Shown: positions 48,501 to 57,262, counted from the first letter of the stretch. The stretch: 64,000 nt of DNA from Diphasiastrum complanatum (GCA_029204225.1 CM055104.1:47064451-47128450), one strand, 5' to 3'. A program made the numbers and translations. Notes: a model not told the origin generated them from the sequence alone.

Positions 48501-48534
48501 TCATCATATCCAGGTCCGGAAAGTACAAGCTTAG
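26232..48534 (+). CDS. PKP2: Plastidial pyruvate kinase, beta-type subunit (12 exons)
   Basis: Transfers phosphate from phosphoenolpyruvate to ADP, giving pyruvate and ATP in the plastid stroma, where it feeds fatty-acid synthesis. CDS join: 26232-26534, 28963-29244, 38396-38561, 41545-41679, 42886-42996, 43308-43396, 43799-43861, 44243-44418, 45281-45383, 45473-45621, 46985-47093, 48421-48534; 1800 nt, 599 aa. All introns are GT..AG and all phases agree. Residues 1-100 or so are S/R-rich and acid-poor, as in a transit peptide. The catalytic barrel starts at [18 protein letters not shown] (128-145). Active-site parts: R158 and N160 in [11 protein letters not shown]193 and T194 in LMLDTKGPE, the signature [11 protein letters not shown] (340-350) with K343 and E345, D369 in ARGDLG, T401 in [10 protein letters not shown]. 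The B domain lies about 196-300 and the C-terminal domain from about 445. The beta assignment (PKP2/PKP3 rather than alpha PKP1) rests on remembered similarity. The N-terminal 125 residues are the least certain part. Confidence 0.93.
27554..27730. repeat. Small foldback (MITE-like) sequence in intron 1
   Basis: CCATTGGTCCA (27554-27564) is inverted at 27720-27730 and CTTAAGTTGCC (27570-27580) is inverted at 27667-27677. The inside is G/C-richer than the surrounding intron. No clear target-site duplication flanks it, so the MITE reading is tentative. Confidence 0.4.
28660..28790 (-). mobile_element. LINE-type 3' tail ending in a (CT)n tract, copy 1
   Basis: Read on the minus strand, CTTGTTTCCATCT...GTACTT...GTCTTATA leads to a hairpin (stem TATGCC/GGCATA, loop of four, 28728-28743). 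The string AAAAAAGACGTTAAT and (CTT)n/(CT)n repeats follow. Copy 2 at 29318-29460 has the same blocks in the same order. No coding part is attached. Confidence 0.6.
28871..28899. repeat. (GA)n microsatellite
   Basis: A pure GA tract close to the acceptor of intron 1. Confidence 0.9.
28963..29244 (+). CDS. PKP2: Pyruvate kinase exon 2 (residues 102-195)
   Basis: Acceptor TTTGTGGCAG, donor AAG|GTACAA, phase 0 at both ends. Encodes the start of the barrel with R158, N160 and D193. The exon ends LMLDTK, and GPE continues on exon 3. Confidence 0.93.
29273..29368. repeat. (TG)n(GA)n microsatellite at the start of intron 2
   Basis: A long TG tract joins directly to a long GA tract 30 bp after the exon 2 donor. 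On the minus strand the GA part is the (CT)n end of the adjoining LINE-type tail. Confidence 0.95.
29318..29470 (-). mobile_element. LINE-type 3' tail ending in a (CT)n tract, copy 2
   Basis: In minus-strand sense: CTTGTTTCCATCTCATCTA, GTACTTGTTCATCTTATA, a hairpin (29407-29420, ACGCC/GGCAT with one mismatch), GGAAAAGACGTTAATAAAGC, then CTTT and (CT)n repeats. It lies 100 bp downstream, on the same strand, of an ORF1-like fragment and is probably the 3' end of the same insertion after loss of the middle. Confidence 0.65.
29572..30526 (-). pseudogene. LINE ORF1-like protein fragment
   Basis: Minus-strand pieces in order: [13 protein letters not shown] (start near 30523); a region ending [19 protein letters not shown]; a heptad-like stretch ([31 protein letters not shown]) that looks like a short coiled coil; then [19 protein letters not shown] and a basic C-terminus, [21 protein letters not shown] coiled coil followed by an RNA-binding-like domain ending in a DLT..QxQxRKR motif is the layout of L1-type ORF1 proteins. 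Frameshifts break it near 30380, 30170 and 29790. No endonuclease or RT follows. Confidence 0.55.
30610..30750. repeat. 45-bp minisatellite rich in GCGCC
   Basis: Units start at 30634 and 30679 (GGAGCAGGCGCCA...GATGGATCAGG), with partial units on both sides. In plus-strand translation they give a 15-residue repeat ([15 protein letters not shown]). On the minus strand they lie just upstream of the ORF1-like start and are better read as its 5' UTR. Confidence 0.75.
30749..30822. repeat. (GA)n microsatellite
   Basis: A pure GA tract bounding the LINE-like insertion on the side opposite to its tail. Confidence 0.95.
31012..31062. repeat. (GA)n microsatellite immediately before a bL36-like ATG
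   Basis: A pure GA tract that ends at the start codon of the L36-like fragment. Confidence 0.95.
31063..31161 (+). pseudogene. Organellar ribosomal protein bL36-like copy with internal deletion
   Basis: A 32-codon frame begins [18 protein letters not shown], which is the N-terminus of bacterial/organellar ribosomal protein L36, including the first C-X2-C pair of its zinc site. It then jumps to [14 protein letters not shown] and stop. Nuclear-encoded plant L36 proteins have about 16 residues between these two parts, holding the second half of the zinc ribbon, and continue RQGF..FAY, so the copy has lost that middle block in frame. Without the second metal-binding half it should not fold as L36. 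It may be a retrocopy of a mis-spliced transcript or a captured gene piece. The GA tract upstream could be 5' UTR. The match was made from memory of the family. Confidence 0.65.
31403..32636 (-). repeat. 3' LTR of the intron 2 element
   Basis: Begins TGTAGCGCAGGC and ends TTTACACA on the plus strand. It matches the right LTR along its whole length, with mostly C/T and G/A differences, often at CG sites. The U3 end holds a cluster of GGCGCC palindromes (about 32490-32610). Confidence 0.88.
32637..32653 (-). other. Polypurine tract
   Basis: On the minus strand AAAGGTGGGGTGGA directly precedes the LTR start, the expected place for plus-strand priming. Confidence 0.6.
32654..34953 (-). other. 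Non-coding interior of the intron 2 element
   Basis: No retroelement domain can be read on either strand. Short duplicated stretches are visible, such as TCAACTTTCACAGTTCC...CAGTTGCCT near 33353 and its variant near 33538. The minus-strand frame at 32820-33263 is rich in S, G, Q and K and has no recognisable domain. Confidence 0.6.
34954..34965 (-). other. Primer-binding site, tRNA-iMet type
   Basis: TCTCTGATACCA on the plus strand, one base different from the standard site, two bases from the LTR start at 34968. Confidence 0.7.
34968..36180 (-). repeat. 5' LTR of the intron 2 element
   Basis: Begins TGTAGCGCAGGC and ends TTTACAACA. Relative to the left LTR it has a small GGATCC-containing insertion near 34997 and deletions in a C run and in the GGCGCC cluster. 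The target-site repeat GGTAG follows at once. Confidence 0.88.
36363..36622. repeat. 124-bp tandem duplication containing (GA)n
   Basis: A (GA)n tract followed by ATTCCAAGGTTTATTGAT and about 90 bp of unique sequence occurs twice, with the unique part starting at 36404 and 36528. The copies are nearly identical apart from TTCATC/TTCCAC and tract length. Read on the minus strand it ends ATCAATAAACC...(TC)n, which again resembles a retroposon tail. Confidence 0.9.
36623..38395. other. Remainder of intron 2, nothing recognised
   Basis: AT-rich intron sequence. No coding or repeat structure was seen up to the exon 3 acceptor. Confidence 0.6.
38396..38561 (+). CDS. PKP2: Pyruvate kinase exon 3 (residues 196-250, part of 251)
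   Basis: Acceptor CTTGCTGCAG, donor GACG|GTATAC. Encodes [10 protein letters not shown] through LLVDG, most of the lid (B) domain. It is separated from exon 2 by a 9.15-kb intron. Confidence 0.95.
38881..39296. repeat. 207-bp tandem duplication in intron 3
   Basis: Two head-to-tail copies start at about 38881 and 39088 (CCTCTRGGATTTT...GAAGGATACTTC) and stay clearly alike to the TTTGTAATGAATA end. About 15 differences mark this as an older duplication than the one at 1.3 kb. Confidence 0.85.
39792..40470. mobile_element. Hairpin-headed insertion of unknown class in intron 3
   Basis: The left end has a perfect 10-bp stem with a TTTT loop (GTTCCGACCC/GGGTCGGAAC, 39792-39815). A second 8-bp stem (TACTGTAC/GTACAGTA) follows, then more GGAACG and ACGTAC words and a T run. 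The right side ends in an A run and ACGTTTTT near 40460-40470. The stretch is richer in CG dinucleotides than the intron around it. No terminal repeat or coding motif was found, so the limits are approximate. Confidence 0.4.
41545..41679 (+). CDS. PKP2: Pyruvate kinase exon 4 (residues 251-295)
   Basis: Acceptor GTTTACAG, donor ACTG|GTGCTT, phase 1 to phase 1. Encodes [11 protein letters not shown] through [13 protein letters not shown], the return from the B domain to the barrel. Confidence 0.95.
42886..42996 (+). CDS. PKP2: Pyruvate kinase exon 5 (residues 296-332)
   Basis: Acceptor GTCTGGCAG, donor GAAG|GTATCT. Encodes [20 protein letters not shown] and the FVKDAQ motif. Confidence 0.95.
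43308..43396 (+). CDS. PKP2: Pyruvate kinase exon 6 (residues 333-362)
   Basis: Acceptor GGTTGCAG, donor GGT|GTAAGT. Contains the pyruvate kinase signature [11 protein letters not shown] with catalytic K343 and metal-binding E345. Confidence 0.95.
43799..43861 (+). CDS. PKP2: Pyruvate kinase exon 7 (residues 363-383)
   Basis: A 63-nt exon with acceptor TTGTTACAG and donor CAG|GTGAAG. Encodes [18 protein letters not shown], including metal ligand D369. Confidence 0.95.
44243..44418 (+). CDS. PKP2: Pyruvate kinase exon 8 (residues 384-441, part of 442)
   Basis: Acceptor CATGCACAG, donor GAAA|GTAAGT. Encodes [13 protein letters not shown] with T401, then [19 protein letters not shown] and LSGETANG. 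Confidence 0.95.
45281..45383 (+). CDS. PKP2: Pyruvate kinase exon 9 (residues 442-476)
   Basis: Acceptor GTGGTGTTAG, donor AAG|GTGAGT. Encodes [18 protein letters not shown] and the linker into the C-terminal domain. Confidence 0.93.
45473..45621 (+). CDS. PKP2: Pyruvate kinase exon 10 (residues 477-525)
   Basis: Acceptor GCTACAG after an 89-bp intron, donor ACAGA|GTATGT. Encodes [18 protein letters not shown] of the C-terminal domain. Confidence 0.95.
46985..47093 (+). CDS. PKP2: Pyruvate kinase exon 11 (residues 526-562)
   Basis: Acceptor GTTTGCAG, donor CAG|GTAACT. Encodes [18 protein letters not shown] and [15 protein letters not shown]. Confidence 0.95.
48421..48534 (+). CDS. PKP2: Pyruvate kinase exon 12 (residues 563-599 and stop)
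   Basis: Acceptor TGAGTATCAG. Encodes [19 protein letters not shown] and ends IQVRKVQA before TAG. The C-terminus has the usual IVQSG...PIWRS motif. Confidence 0.95.
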   Translation, partial: KQGKLKAGQDVIIVQSGKQPIWRSNSSHHIQVRKVQA

Positions 48535-51087
48535 CTCAGAAGGCATTTCAGATTCTAGTGGGCAGAGAATTTGATTTGGAGTATGCTGCTAAGGAACTAA
48601 GGAATCAGAATAACTAGCTGCTGCACTGAAATATGTTGGTAAATTTTACAGTGAACATTTCCATCTGTAACTGAACAAGCAATCCTTATTCATTGGCTAT
48701 TATAGTCAAGAGGCCACTGAAACCTGAATCTTGAGAGGTTTTCAACTAGAGATAAGATAAACATGTTTAGTGTTTTGACAACTGAGCAGCATTTCCAGTG
48801 AGACCATTCAAATTGTATCAGGTCCATGGGGAATCGCTTGGCTTTTTTCGGCGAAAGCCACATTGTACATACAATTTTGAAAAATGCGAGAAGTAATACA
48901 AGACAAAACTAAGAGTTATCTATGAAATATGCAACTTTATTTACTTCAAAATATTTGAACAGATCAATCATAAAGGATATGCTAGGCAAGCTGATGGATA
49001 TATATTTATTTTGAGCTTTCATGGATGCAGCAAATCAACTACTATCAATCCTACATCCAGTGTCAATTTGCCTCTAAGGCTTATGTAAAGATCAATTCTG
49101 CATGGAAGCCATGTAAAAAACAATTGTACCTGCTGAATAATCTTCAAAAGTCTGAATCTAGAGATATGAATTTGGTAAAGTTTTTCATGTTACCAGTTAA
49201 TTTAATCAATCTCTTTTCTGCAATGTGTAGCAAGACTATTTTATAATATTTAATATACTACATTGAAGTTAGAAGGGGGCCGTTAGATCCTTAAAGTTAT
49301 GTTGGGAGGTCCCCAATTAAGCAACTGATGGCAGAAGTGGGAAAAATAATCAACAGACAGACGACGGCACACCATCCATGGAGATTGGTGATGTAATGAT
49401 GTAATGATGAAATGCCCATCAACAACTCGACGAGTTTCAAGAAAAGTGCCATGAGAAATTGAGCTTGCAAATATGCCAACAAAGATGGGTACTAGGGCAT
49501 CCATGTCACCAACTAGTATTGCTTCAAGAGAGCGAGCACTGCCAAGGTGGTTATATTTTGAGGAGAAAGGAATGACCAAATTTGAACCCAAAGGGGCATT
49601 AGGGAGATAGGTTTAGGAATGTCTCATTTTATTGGGAGATAAAAAGAAAAACTCTATTAGGATTATTTGGCAATATAGCAAGTGACATGTATTCCTGGTG
49701 GTTCTCAAAATCAGTTCATAACAGAACAATATTAATGATGTGATTTCAATATCGATCACATTGTAGTCAACAATATCGAAATAACATGATTTAAAACACA
49801 TGATAGTAAGATTGGATATTAGTGGATATTTGTGGATTTAATATATTATTGACTTATATTAAAACAATAATATATTTGTGGATATTTAGAGTGCTAATTT
49901 AGAGTGTTAAACATTTGGTTTGCAATAGAGTGTTTTGAGCATTGTTGTTATGCACTAGATTTTCTTCTCTTTCAAAGCTTTTACTTACTTTGGTTTTTGT
50001 ATATCTTTTGCTCACCTTTCTTACTATTGTGTGTTTTAAATCATGTTATTTGGAGGAATATAATTTAATACATAATTGTAGTCAATAATATCGAAATATC
50101 CACCAATATCATGTGCAATGCCAATATAGTCGCCTTATGGCCTTTTTGACCAATAAAAACTAGATAAAATTTTGAATGGATTGGGCTAATGCACGAAAGG
50201 GAGTTGTACGTCAATGTGTATGCTCTGAAGACATGGCATTACCACTTGCATGGTTCTCAATAAACTATTTTCACAAGTCACTTGATTTTGAAATAATTAT
50301 CAAATTAAAACTTGGAAGGTTCAAAAAGCTCATCTGACGAAGCTAATCCAAAAAATCCAAATTTTTTTTAATCAGGTATAAAATCGAAAGCACCAATAAG
50401 TTGAAAGATTCCTTATTCTGAATATGCAATGCAAAGCCATTCACTGTGGAAGAAGTGATGTTCTTGACCAGATTAGAAGATCGTGTATGATGGATGAATT
50501 TAAAACAACACTTTAGACTTGATGTTAAATAAGGAACGCTTCAAATTTATAGGGTTCTTCCGTGACTCATTATGTGGTGGAGAATGGGATTTCCTCATGA
50601 TGCCTTCAAAGGAAATGAGGCCAAGATTAAGCCTAATAGTATCTCAAATACTTTTTGCATGAGATGCATTATTCTTTTGTGGAAGTGTCTGTGCTTTTGG
50701 ATGTGAGCCTCTAGAAGGGCATCTTGTATGAATGTCATAACGTGCATACGTGTAGGGCATTTTTTTTGGTCTTTGTACTTGCACAAGTCCATTATGTCAT
50801 TAGTTGTTTAGCTTGTATCCTATGTCCATGTATTTTTGTAATATGGCCGATTACTAAGGCTAGGCTTGTATTCAATTGTTGTCATGATGTATCAATTTCA
50901 CAAGTTATCTACCATTTAGGTTTTCAAGTAAGACTATTACCGATTTCAAAATCTTACTTTTGACCTAGTGTGAAGCAAGAATTGAATAATATATTATTGT
51001 TACATATCGTGTCTTAACATCCAAGCTACAAACACTCACAGAGGTACCAACTAGGTTGTTGAGACCACTAGAAATACTAGCTAGGGA
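48535..51087. other. 3' UTR of pyruvate kinase and intergenic sequence
   Basis: The first few hundred bases after the stop should be 3' UTR. No single polyadenylation signal stands out. No gene was recognised in the rest. Confidence 0.5.
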
Positions 51088-51310
51088 CTAGGAGAATATT
51101 TCCATGGATTTAGTTACTCCTTTCTGAAAGTTGAAGAGAGGACATGATGCCTTCCTGCTGGCAATGATTGATCAACTCACTAAGATAGCACATTTCACAC
51201 CCACAAGTATAACCATACAAGTAGTCGAGTTGGCATTTGGCTTTTTGCAAAATCTCTTTCTTTTGTATGGATCTCCACAAATGATTGTGAACGATCAAGA
51301 TTACGAGTAA
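51088..51310 (+). pseudogene. Ty3/gypsy integrase core fragment
   Basis: Plus-strand translation reads ENISMDLVTPF, a stop, then KLKRGHDAFLLAMIDQLTK and IAHFTPTS, followed by LAFGFLQNLFLLYGSPQMIV and NDQD. These match in order the gypsy integrase pattern (SMDFV..LP...G.DAI.V.VDRLTK.AHF.P, then HG.P..IVSDRD), including two of the three catalytic acidic positions. It ends at a stop after the second Asp. No flanking pol sequence was found. Confidence 0.75.
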
Positions 51311-51897
51311 CAATGACTGCCATAGTTGCGTGTATTAGCTATTTGATGGACCTTGCCATTTGCACCATTTCATTTTGGGATTGGAACCGATTGAAATCAA
51401 TCATCTCTTTTACACAAAAGCCAAATGTTAAGTTGAACACCATGAGCCTTCAAGTATTACCAAATGCAAATGTTAGAATCTTAATATATCAGGCCATACC
51501 TGTAAGTCCTGATGCCAGATGCATGAATATGCCAAATCCTGCAGGGAATATGCCCAGCTTTCACTTGGAGACTTTGAGGACGGATTACGTTCTGTTAGTG
51601 CCAGTGACTATTTTCAGCAAAATGCATGTGATGCAAAAGTCACCTTCGATTCTCTCTTTCAGACTTTCTCTACTCCATTACCGCAACAGTTTAAAATTCT
51701 AATGCTACTTTGCAATCTCTCTGTATTACATCTTTGAAACTTGTACTACTCTTTCTTGCTGGGACCAGGATGTGGATTGACTTCTTTTAAATAAAGTGAT
51801 GTTCACCAAATTATTTATACTGCAGATAAAATTTTCCATCACAAAACGATATATTTGATAATGCTACATAATTACAACCAACATAGTGGTAATTCAT

Positions 51898-52335
51898 AAA
51901 ACCCACGGTTCCCCCAACCGTGGGTTCTGGGAACCGTGGCAGGAACCGACCGTGGTACGGTTCACCTAATTAATCAATTAATTAATCTACTAAATTTCCC
52001 CCCCAAAACCCCCTGATAGCTCAATTTGGGTAACTTTTCAACTTTTTTGGCCTTTTTGGCCATTAATTAATTTAGTAAAAGAATGCCAAATTTTTTTCAG
52101 AAAAAGCAGAATTGTAGGGAGACAAATCTGTTTTTTCTGAAAAAAAAATTGGCATTTTTCAAGGATTTTTTTGGGCTGTTTTTGGGGGGGAGACCAAAAA
52201 AAAAAATTAATTAATTAATTAATTAATTCTGCCACGGTTCACACGATTCTGCTTAAAAAAAATTGTGAACCGTACAGTTCAAGGTACAGTTCTGAGAACC
52301 TGTACTGAACCGTTAACGGTTCATTGATTCTATGT
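51898..52335. mobile_element. AACCGT/ACGGTT hairpin-rich insertion of unknown class
   Basis: The left end forms a perfect stem ACCCACGGTT/AACCGTGGGT with a CCCCC loop (51900-51924). AACCGT or ACGGTT words recur through the first 60 and last 110 bases, ending GAACCGTTAACGGTTC, which is itself a palindrome. The middle is AT-rich with (TTAA)n-like repeats near 51970 and 52205. No coding sequence is present. It could be a foldback or MITE-type element. Confidence 0.45.
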
Positions 52336-54129
52336 GGTAATTGTACTAGTTGTCAACATCAAGATGATAGAGTAGCAAAATAAAAAAAGAATGATCTTTC
52401 AAAGTTCAAACAGAACTTAGCTGAACTCAACTACCACCAAAATGGGCCCAAAAAAGCCAGTGCAAGATAACAAGTCACATCCAAGCTGACTGACCACCTA
52501 CAATGTTCACAAGTTCATTAACAGCTGTATTAGAGATTTCAAGCAGAAAATCATCTCTTTCTACAGTCAAGTATTCTGAAACTTTCCTCCTGTTTAACTT
52601 CAAATTAACCAAAAAGAGTTATTAGTAGCTGATTGAAGAACAGAAGAATTGAACAGCCCAGGAAGGACTCTTTAATAGTGAAAAATTGGGAAGATTTTGT
52701 AAATCTTGCCACGGGCTTTTTCCTCATGTCATGTTCAACTTTGCTAAGAAAATAACCTTGGTAATTTTTTGCTGGTATTCCAAAACATCAATTTTCAATA
52801 TTGCATGTTTAACAAATTTGAGTTTGAATCTTTGACTTTAAACTTGATAATGGGTTAACACACATAAATAAGTCATTCCAGCCTCATCTCTAACATAAAT
52901 CTTTTATGGCAAGATCCGCAAGATACACCATCTGCAGAAATTTTGGAGTCCAGCACATAAGCATCAAGCTTATAGAATTACCATGAACTCAGCACCAATT
53001 GGGCTGAAAATTTCTCAATCCAGAATGAAAATCATAATCCATCCACTTAGTCATCTACAAAACATATCTACAAATTCACTTGTAGCTTCACAATTTCACC
53101 ATATAAACAAATGATAACATGGACCCATCCAAAAGCTGTATTATAGCTGCATTTCTTCAGGCATTAAACTAATAAGAAGCCTTGCAGCTTGTTTTCATCA
53201 AAGGGACTCATAAAAGTGCAAAATTTTAGCCAGATAAAAACTGCGCTCTTTGTCGAAAGCCCCTCTTGGTCAAATTCATGGCACCTTCAACTGGACAAGA
53301 CAAGAACAGACCTGAACATTAGTGCTGAGCCCGCCACCATTTCAGCATAGCTGTGCTATAAGTATTCCTCAGGCATGTCCAACAGGTAACTAGTTCTAAA
53401 ACCATAAACAGCAATGGACAAAGCTAGCAACTGCACTTAACACATGAATGATTGTCCAAAGACTCTAAAACTAGCAGTGTCTATGCACTTCAGTAAGATC
53501 CACTCAATAAACCTGGTGCAAGTGTTTTACAGCTCCATACATCTCTCTACCACCTTATTCAGAAGAAAGATTATTTGGCATGGACTGTGAAGGAATACCA
53601 CTTGCTAACTGTTGCCAAAAACCTCCTTAAAGAGTAATCAAAATAAACTACTGAAAAACCTGGACCTACAACAACTAAGAAAAATGAGAGTGGTCTCTGC
53701 AATAAGCACAAATAAAAACTTAAAACCTTTCATACACAATATACACAAATGACCACCTGTAAGCATTCAATCCAGGCATCATGGCTCAACAGGTGATTTA
53801 AATATCAGGTCCCGAGATAGAAACTAAATACAACAGCCCTTTACATAACAGAGTTCAAACTTTTTTACCAGAATTATTCACTTATATCACAAATGACATA
53901 TGAGTAGCTCAAAACATGATACTACAGAGTAGAGGGAAGTTCTGCCTTAGGACGTATCCATATTAAGTAGTTTCTTATCCATCAGAATGCTACTTTTTGG
54001 TAATGTGTGTTCTGCCTAGAAATTCAAATACTCAGTAAAGTGCATAATAGGAAAGTGCAAGAGCTTAGAAGTCAAATTCAAAAAATGAGCCATATACCTG
54101 AAAGCTCTATCAAACACGAAAAGGAAAAC
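52336..54129. other. No recognisable gene
   Basis: AT-rich sequence without open frames of interest or retroelement motifs. Confidence 0.5.
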
Positions 54130-54547
54130 TGTTATGAACCTAATCACAAATATTGGTATCAATGAAAGCAAAAAATAGGAAGTAGCACTCACAAAGCAAT
54201 CTCCGACTAAGAAAATTTGATGAATAATGATGGCTACTGATAGGCCAGAGGCAAATCTTCAGCTAAGACCTCCAAAAAACAAAGAAACTTCCCTACAAGA
54301 AGCTCAAGAGACCAAACCCATAATGTGAGAAATGGTATATACCTGCCCCCATTTATACTCAAATGGAAAGAATCTAGAGGGTTCCAAATTAGGGCATCTA
54401 CCCTTATCTAGCGAAATAGTCTGATTTAGATAAGGAGATGTAAAAATAGCAAAGTTAAGCCAAATAACAATTGTGAGACCCTAGTAAGTCGCAGGTACTC
54501 ATATAGTCAGAACCGAGAAATATGGACTGTGGTCTATGTCCATAACA
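54130..54547 (-). repeat. Probable LTR (3' LTR of a minus-strand element)
   Basis: Plus-strand ends TGTTATG (54130) and CATAACA (54547) form a perfect 7-bp terminal inverted repeat. On the minus strand a purine-rich stretch (TAGTAGGGGG) lies directly before the start and a TATA box (GAGTATAAATGGGG) sits about 190 bp in. It could be the 3' LTR of the gag fragment at 54.9 kb, but no matching partner LTR was found. Confidence 0.5.
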
Positions 54548-54910
54548 CCCCCTACTAAAATATCGTTTGCAATGTGTACCATTGTTTGTCATTTCCTTAA
54601 TACCTTTATGTTAGCAGTGTCAATCCAAAAGCCGAATCCCCTACAGTTTTGGAATAAGCCGCTTGTAGTACCATGAAGCTTGTGCTTTATATTTTTGCAT
54701 AGAGAATTTAATCTCATGCTAGCAGTAATAAGAAATTTTAGTAAGTAATTAGTGCCAAGTGTAGGCAAAGCATCATGTGTCAGCAATATGAAGATCAGAG
54801 AGATCTAAAGCAGGGCATTAGGAGCATTGGCAACAGAATCGGCAACAACATAAGGAACATCAACAATAGCATGTACATTAGCAACATGGACATCGCTAGG
54901 CGGAGTGCTG

Positions 54911-55411
54911 TCATAAACTATGTCCAACTAGCAAGGCCAGGGTGTGAAGCCGTCTGGCGAAACATGCGCCACCAAGTAGCAGCACGGCCCTCCAAATGTA
55001 AAGCAGCCAAATGTATCCGCCAAATGTCAGTCTTAGGAAACATAAGGAAGTAGGTCTCAAGCTTAGAATACCAATTCTCGAGTTCATTCCCATCGGATGA
55101 CCCAGAATACACAGTAAGCTGAACTTATCCTTAAGGTCTCGTGGCAAAGGACCAGAAGATGAAGGAGTCTCGGGTGGTGGAAATGTACGCTGTGGGGGAA
55201 CAGGTGGAGATAGTGGAGAAACACTGGACTGTAATGATAGTGTAGCAATCTGGGCAGAAAGAGCAGTGAACGTCTCTCGTAACTCCTGGCGTAAATCAGT
55301 GCGTACATCACTCATGGCTTCCCTAAGATGATCTCGGAATTCATGCCATACTTCGTCAAGGTAAGTGGAAGACGGTATGCGAGGCTCAGAAGATGTAGGG
55401 GAAGTATCCAT
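54911..55411 (-). pseudogene. Ty3/gypsy gag fragment
   Basis: Starts MDTSPTSSEPRIPSS (about 55411) and has a predicted helical stretch (VWHEFRDHLREAMSDVRTDL) and a proline-rich linker. After a frameshift near 55110 comes the retrotransposon gag core: SDGNELENWYSKLETYFLMF, then WRIHLAALHLEGRAATWWR. That L.AALHLEG.A..WW pattern is diagnostic of plant chromovirus-type gag. The rest of gag and all of pol are missing. Confidence 0.8.
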
Positions 55412-55653
55412 GGTCAAGGAATGCAGGAAGTGAAGAGAGAGTAAGAAAAGCTTAATATCGGAGGGAGCAGACTTTTGTCGTCACCCCAAATACGCTTTAG
55501 GTACACAAACGACACTAAGAGCAAGAAAGGAAATGACAAATGTCAAGAAAAGGTGTGGAAAGCAAGGAAAAACCAGCAAAGATACCTCTCGATAGAGCTC
55601 CAAGCGTGTGCGAAGAGCTGGCTGGAAAATGTGACCACAAGGAGAATGAAAGT

Positions 55654-55850
55654 GGGCGCTGGACAGCCTCCAATCAATGCTGAAAATATGGCTGGAAATC
55701 TGTGGAAAACGTGATGAAATAGGGCGATGGACAGCCTCCAATCAAAACTGAAATATGGCTGAAACTCTGCCGGAACCATGGCTGAAAAATGTGATGAAGT
55801 AGGGCGCTGGACAGCCTCCAATCAATGCTGAAAAGATGGCTGGGAATCCT
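55654..55850. repeat. Three degenerate tandem units in the gag leader
   Basis: GGGCGMTGGACAGCCTCCAATCAA starts at 55654, 55722 and 55802, each followed by GCTGAAA.ATGGCTG-like sequence. The periods are 68 and 80 bp. They lie between the primer site and gag of the minus-strand gypsy fragment. Confidence 0.8.
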
Positions 55851-56153
55851 CTCCCTGAATCAAATGGAGGATTCAAAAAAAAGAGGGAAAAGGATTTGGA
55901 ACTTGGGCGCCGGAAATAATCTGCCCAGAAAATAAATAAACAAATAAATAAATTCCGGCCGCCAAATTTAGCGCTAACTATCTGCTAAAGCTCCGCCAAG
56001 GAAAATGCTCTGATGGGAGTTGGTCCTCCTCCAAACTGTGCTTAATGTTGCTGAAGCAAAGAGACGAAAGCCCTCAGCAAAGAGAGAAAAATCAGCAAGG
56101 AAAATGGGCACCCAATCAGAAAATCAGATCTAAAATTCAGCAATCAGGAAAGT

Positions 56154-56165
56154 GCTCTGATACCA
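56154..56165 (-). other. Primer-binding site, tRNA-iMet type
   Basis: GCTCTGATACCA on the plus strand is an exact match. It lies upstream (minus sense) of the gag at 55.4 kb and so marks that element's 5' end. The sequence right of it begins AGTTATGATC, which could be a worn LTR terminus. Confidence 0.75.
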
Positions 56166-56229
56166 AGTTATGATCAAAGCAATAATCAAGATGAATAAAC
56201 AGTAGTAATGCTCAATAGAACAAACGGTA

Positions 56230-56595
56230 GTGAGGACATTGTTGACTGATATAAATTTGTCTACTAGATCGATTTCGATGAATCTAGATTCCTAGGCAGT
56301 AATGGGCTGGACCCATATCAGTCATCTTGTACTCCAGGCTAGCATGAATTTCAAATCCTTCAATAGATTCAAATTGTTACTAAATAGTAACGTATCATCG
56401 ACATAAAGAGTGATGATTATGAAGGAATCGAATACAGACTTGAAATAAACATTTGAGTCTGCCGAGTTTGGAATAAAACCATATTAAAACCTTGGTAAAA
56501 ACATCTGCAGCCTGATTTTCTGTTGCACAATAATTTAATTCAATTTCCTTGTCAAACTTTTTTCCTAACAAAATGAAATTGAATCTCTTGGACAA
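56230..56595 (-). pseudogene. Ty1/copia RNase H end joined ahead of an RT piece
   Basis: In minus-strand order, the RNase H C-terminal motif KEIELNYCATENQAADVFTK (about 56550-56490) comes first. Then comes an RT stretch, SADSNVYFKS and FIIITLYVDDTLLFSNN with the catalytic YVDD at 56394-56405. After a frameshift, EYKMTDMGPAHYCLGI follows. In an intact copia polyprotein RT precedes RNase H, so the pieces are in reversed order. The fragment is full of stops. Confidence 0.72.
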
Positions 56596-57007
56596 ATTAG
56601 ATGTAATACTTTGGAAGGAATGGTTTTATGTACACAATGAGTCATTAAAGAGAGGCTATTAGAGTCATAGTTTATCTTTTATGCATAATGGCTCCATGAT
56701 AGAACTTAACGGAAATGTTGGTATGTCCAAATTGCCCAAATAGTGCAATTTTCTTCTCCTCTTGATTGAGCATAAGAATGGAGTACAAATCATGCCCTAT
56801 TCATAGTTGGGGAATGGCATTAGCCCCTTCTTCCTATTCGCTAAAATCTGCCTTCCTTAACTTCAAATTCTAAAATAAGATGGAAATCACCTTTTATAGC
56901 TAACTACTTTACGCCTCTTATTGATATAATTACACTATGGCCCACAGTCCTTATAATTCTAAGCATAAATAAAACAACTATGTGTTCATCGGGGTGGACT
57001 TACACAA

Positions 57008-57248
57008 GCAAGGGGTCCCAATGAGCATATGACACATGTCATGTTGAACGGTCAGCCCTTCCTACTTTTTAGGAGGTCAATCCAGCAGACTCCAATACAC
57101 CCTTGGCCATCTCGGATTTAGTCACTAGAACAGATATTTACATTGCAATTTACAATTGTCTCCACAGGCCGGTGACTTAGCCATTTACAATTTAATAATT
57201 ACAATTTACCATTTACATTGGGCAAGGGGATTCAAAGTACATGTGACA
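57008..57248 (-). repeat. 3' LTR (partial) of the chromodomain gypsy element
   Basis: About 240 bp match 60498-60743 with few differences, ending in the same ATGTGACA. The far part of the LTR is absent, so the element is truncated on this side. Confidence 0.85.
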
Positions 57249-57262
57249 TCCCTTCCCTCCTC
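57249..57262 (-). other. Polypurine tract of the chromodomain gypsy element
   Basis: GAGGAGGGAAGGGA on the minus strand directly precedes the LTR start TGTCACATG. Confidence 0.85.

Noticed and set aside
54156-54164. TTGGTATCA near 54156 as a plus-strand primer site
   Set aside because: Only a partial match and located inside a probable LTR, with no LTR terminus before it.
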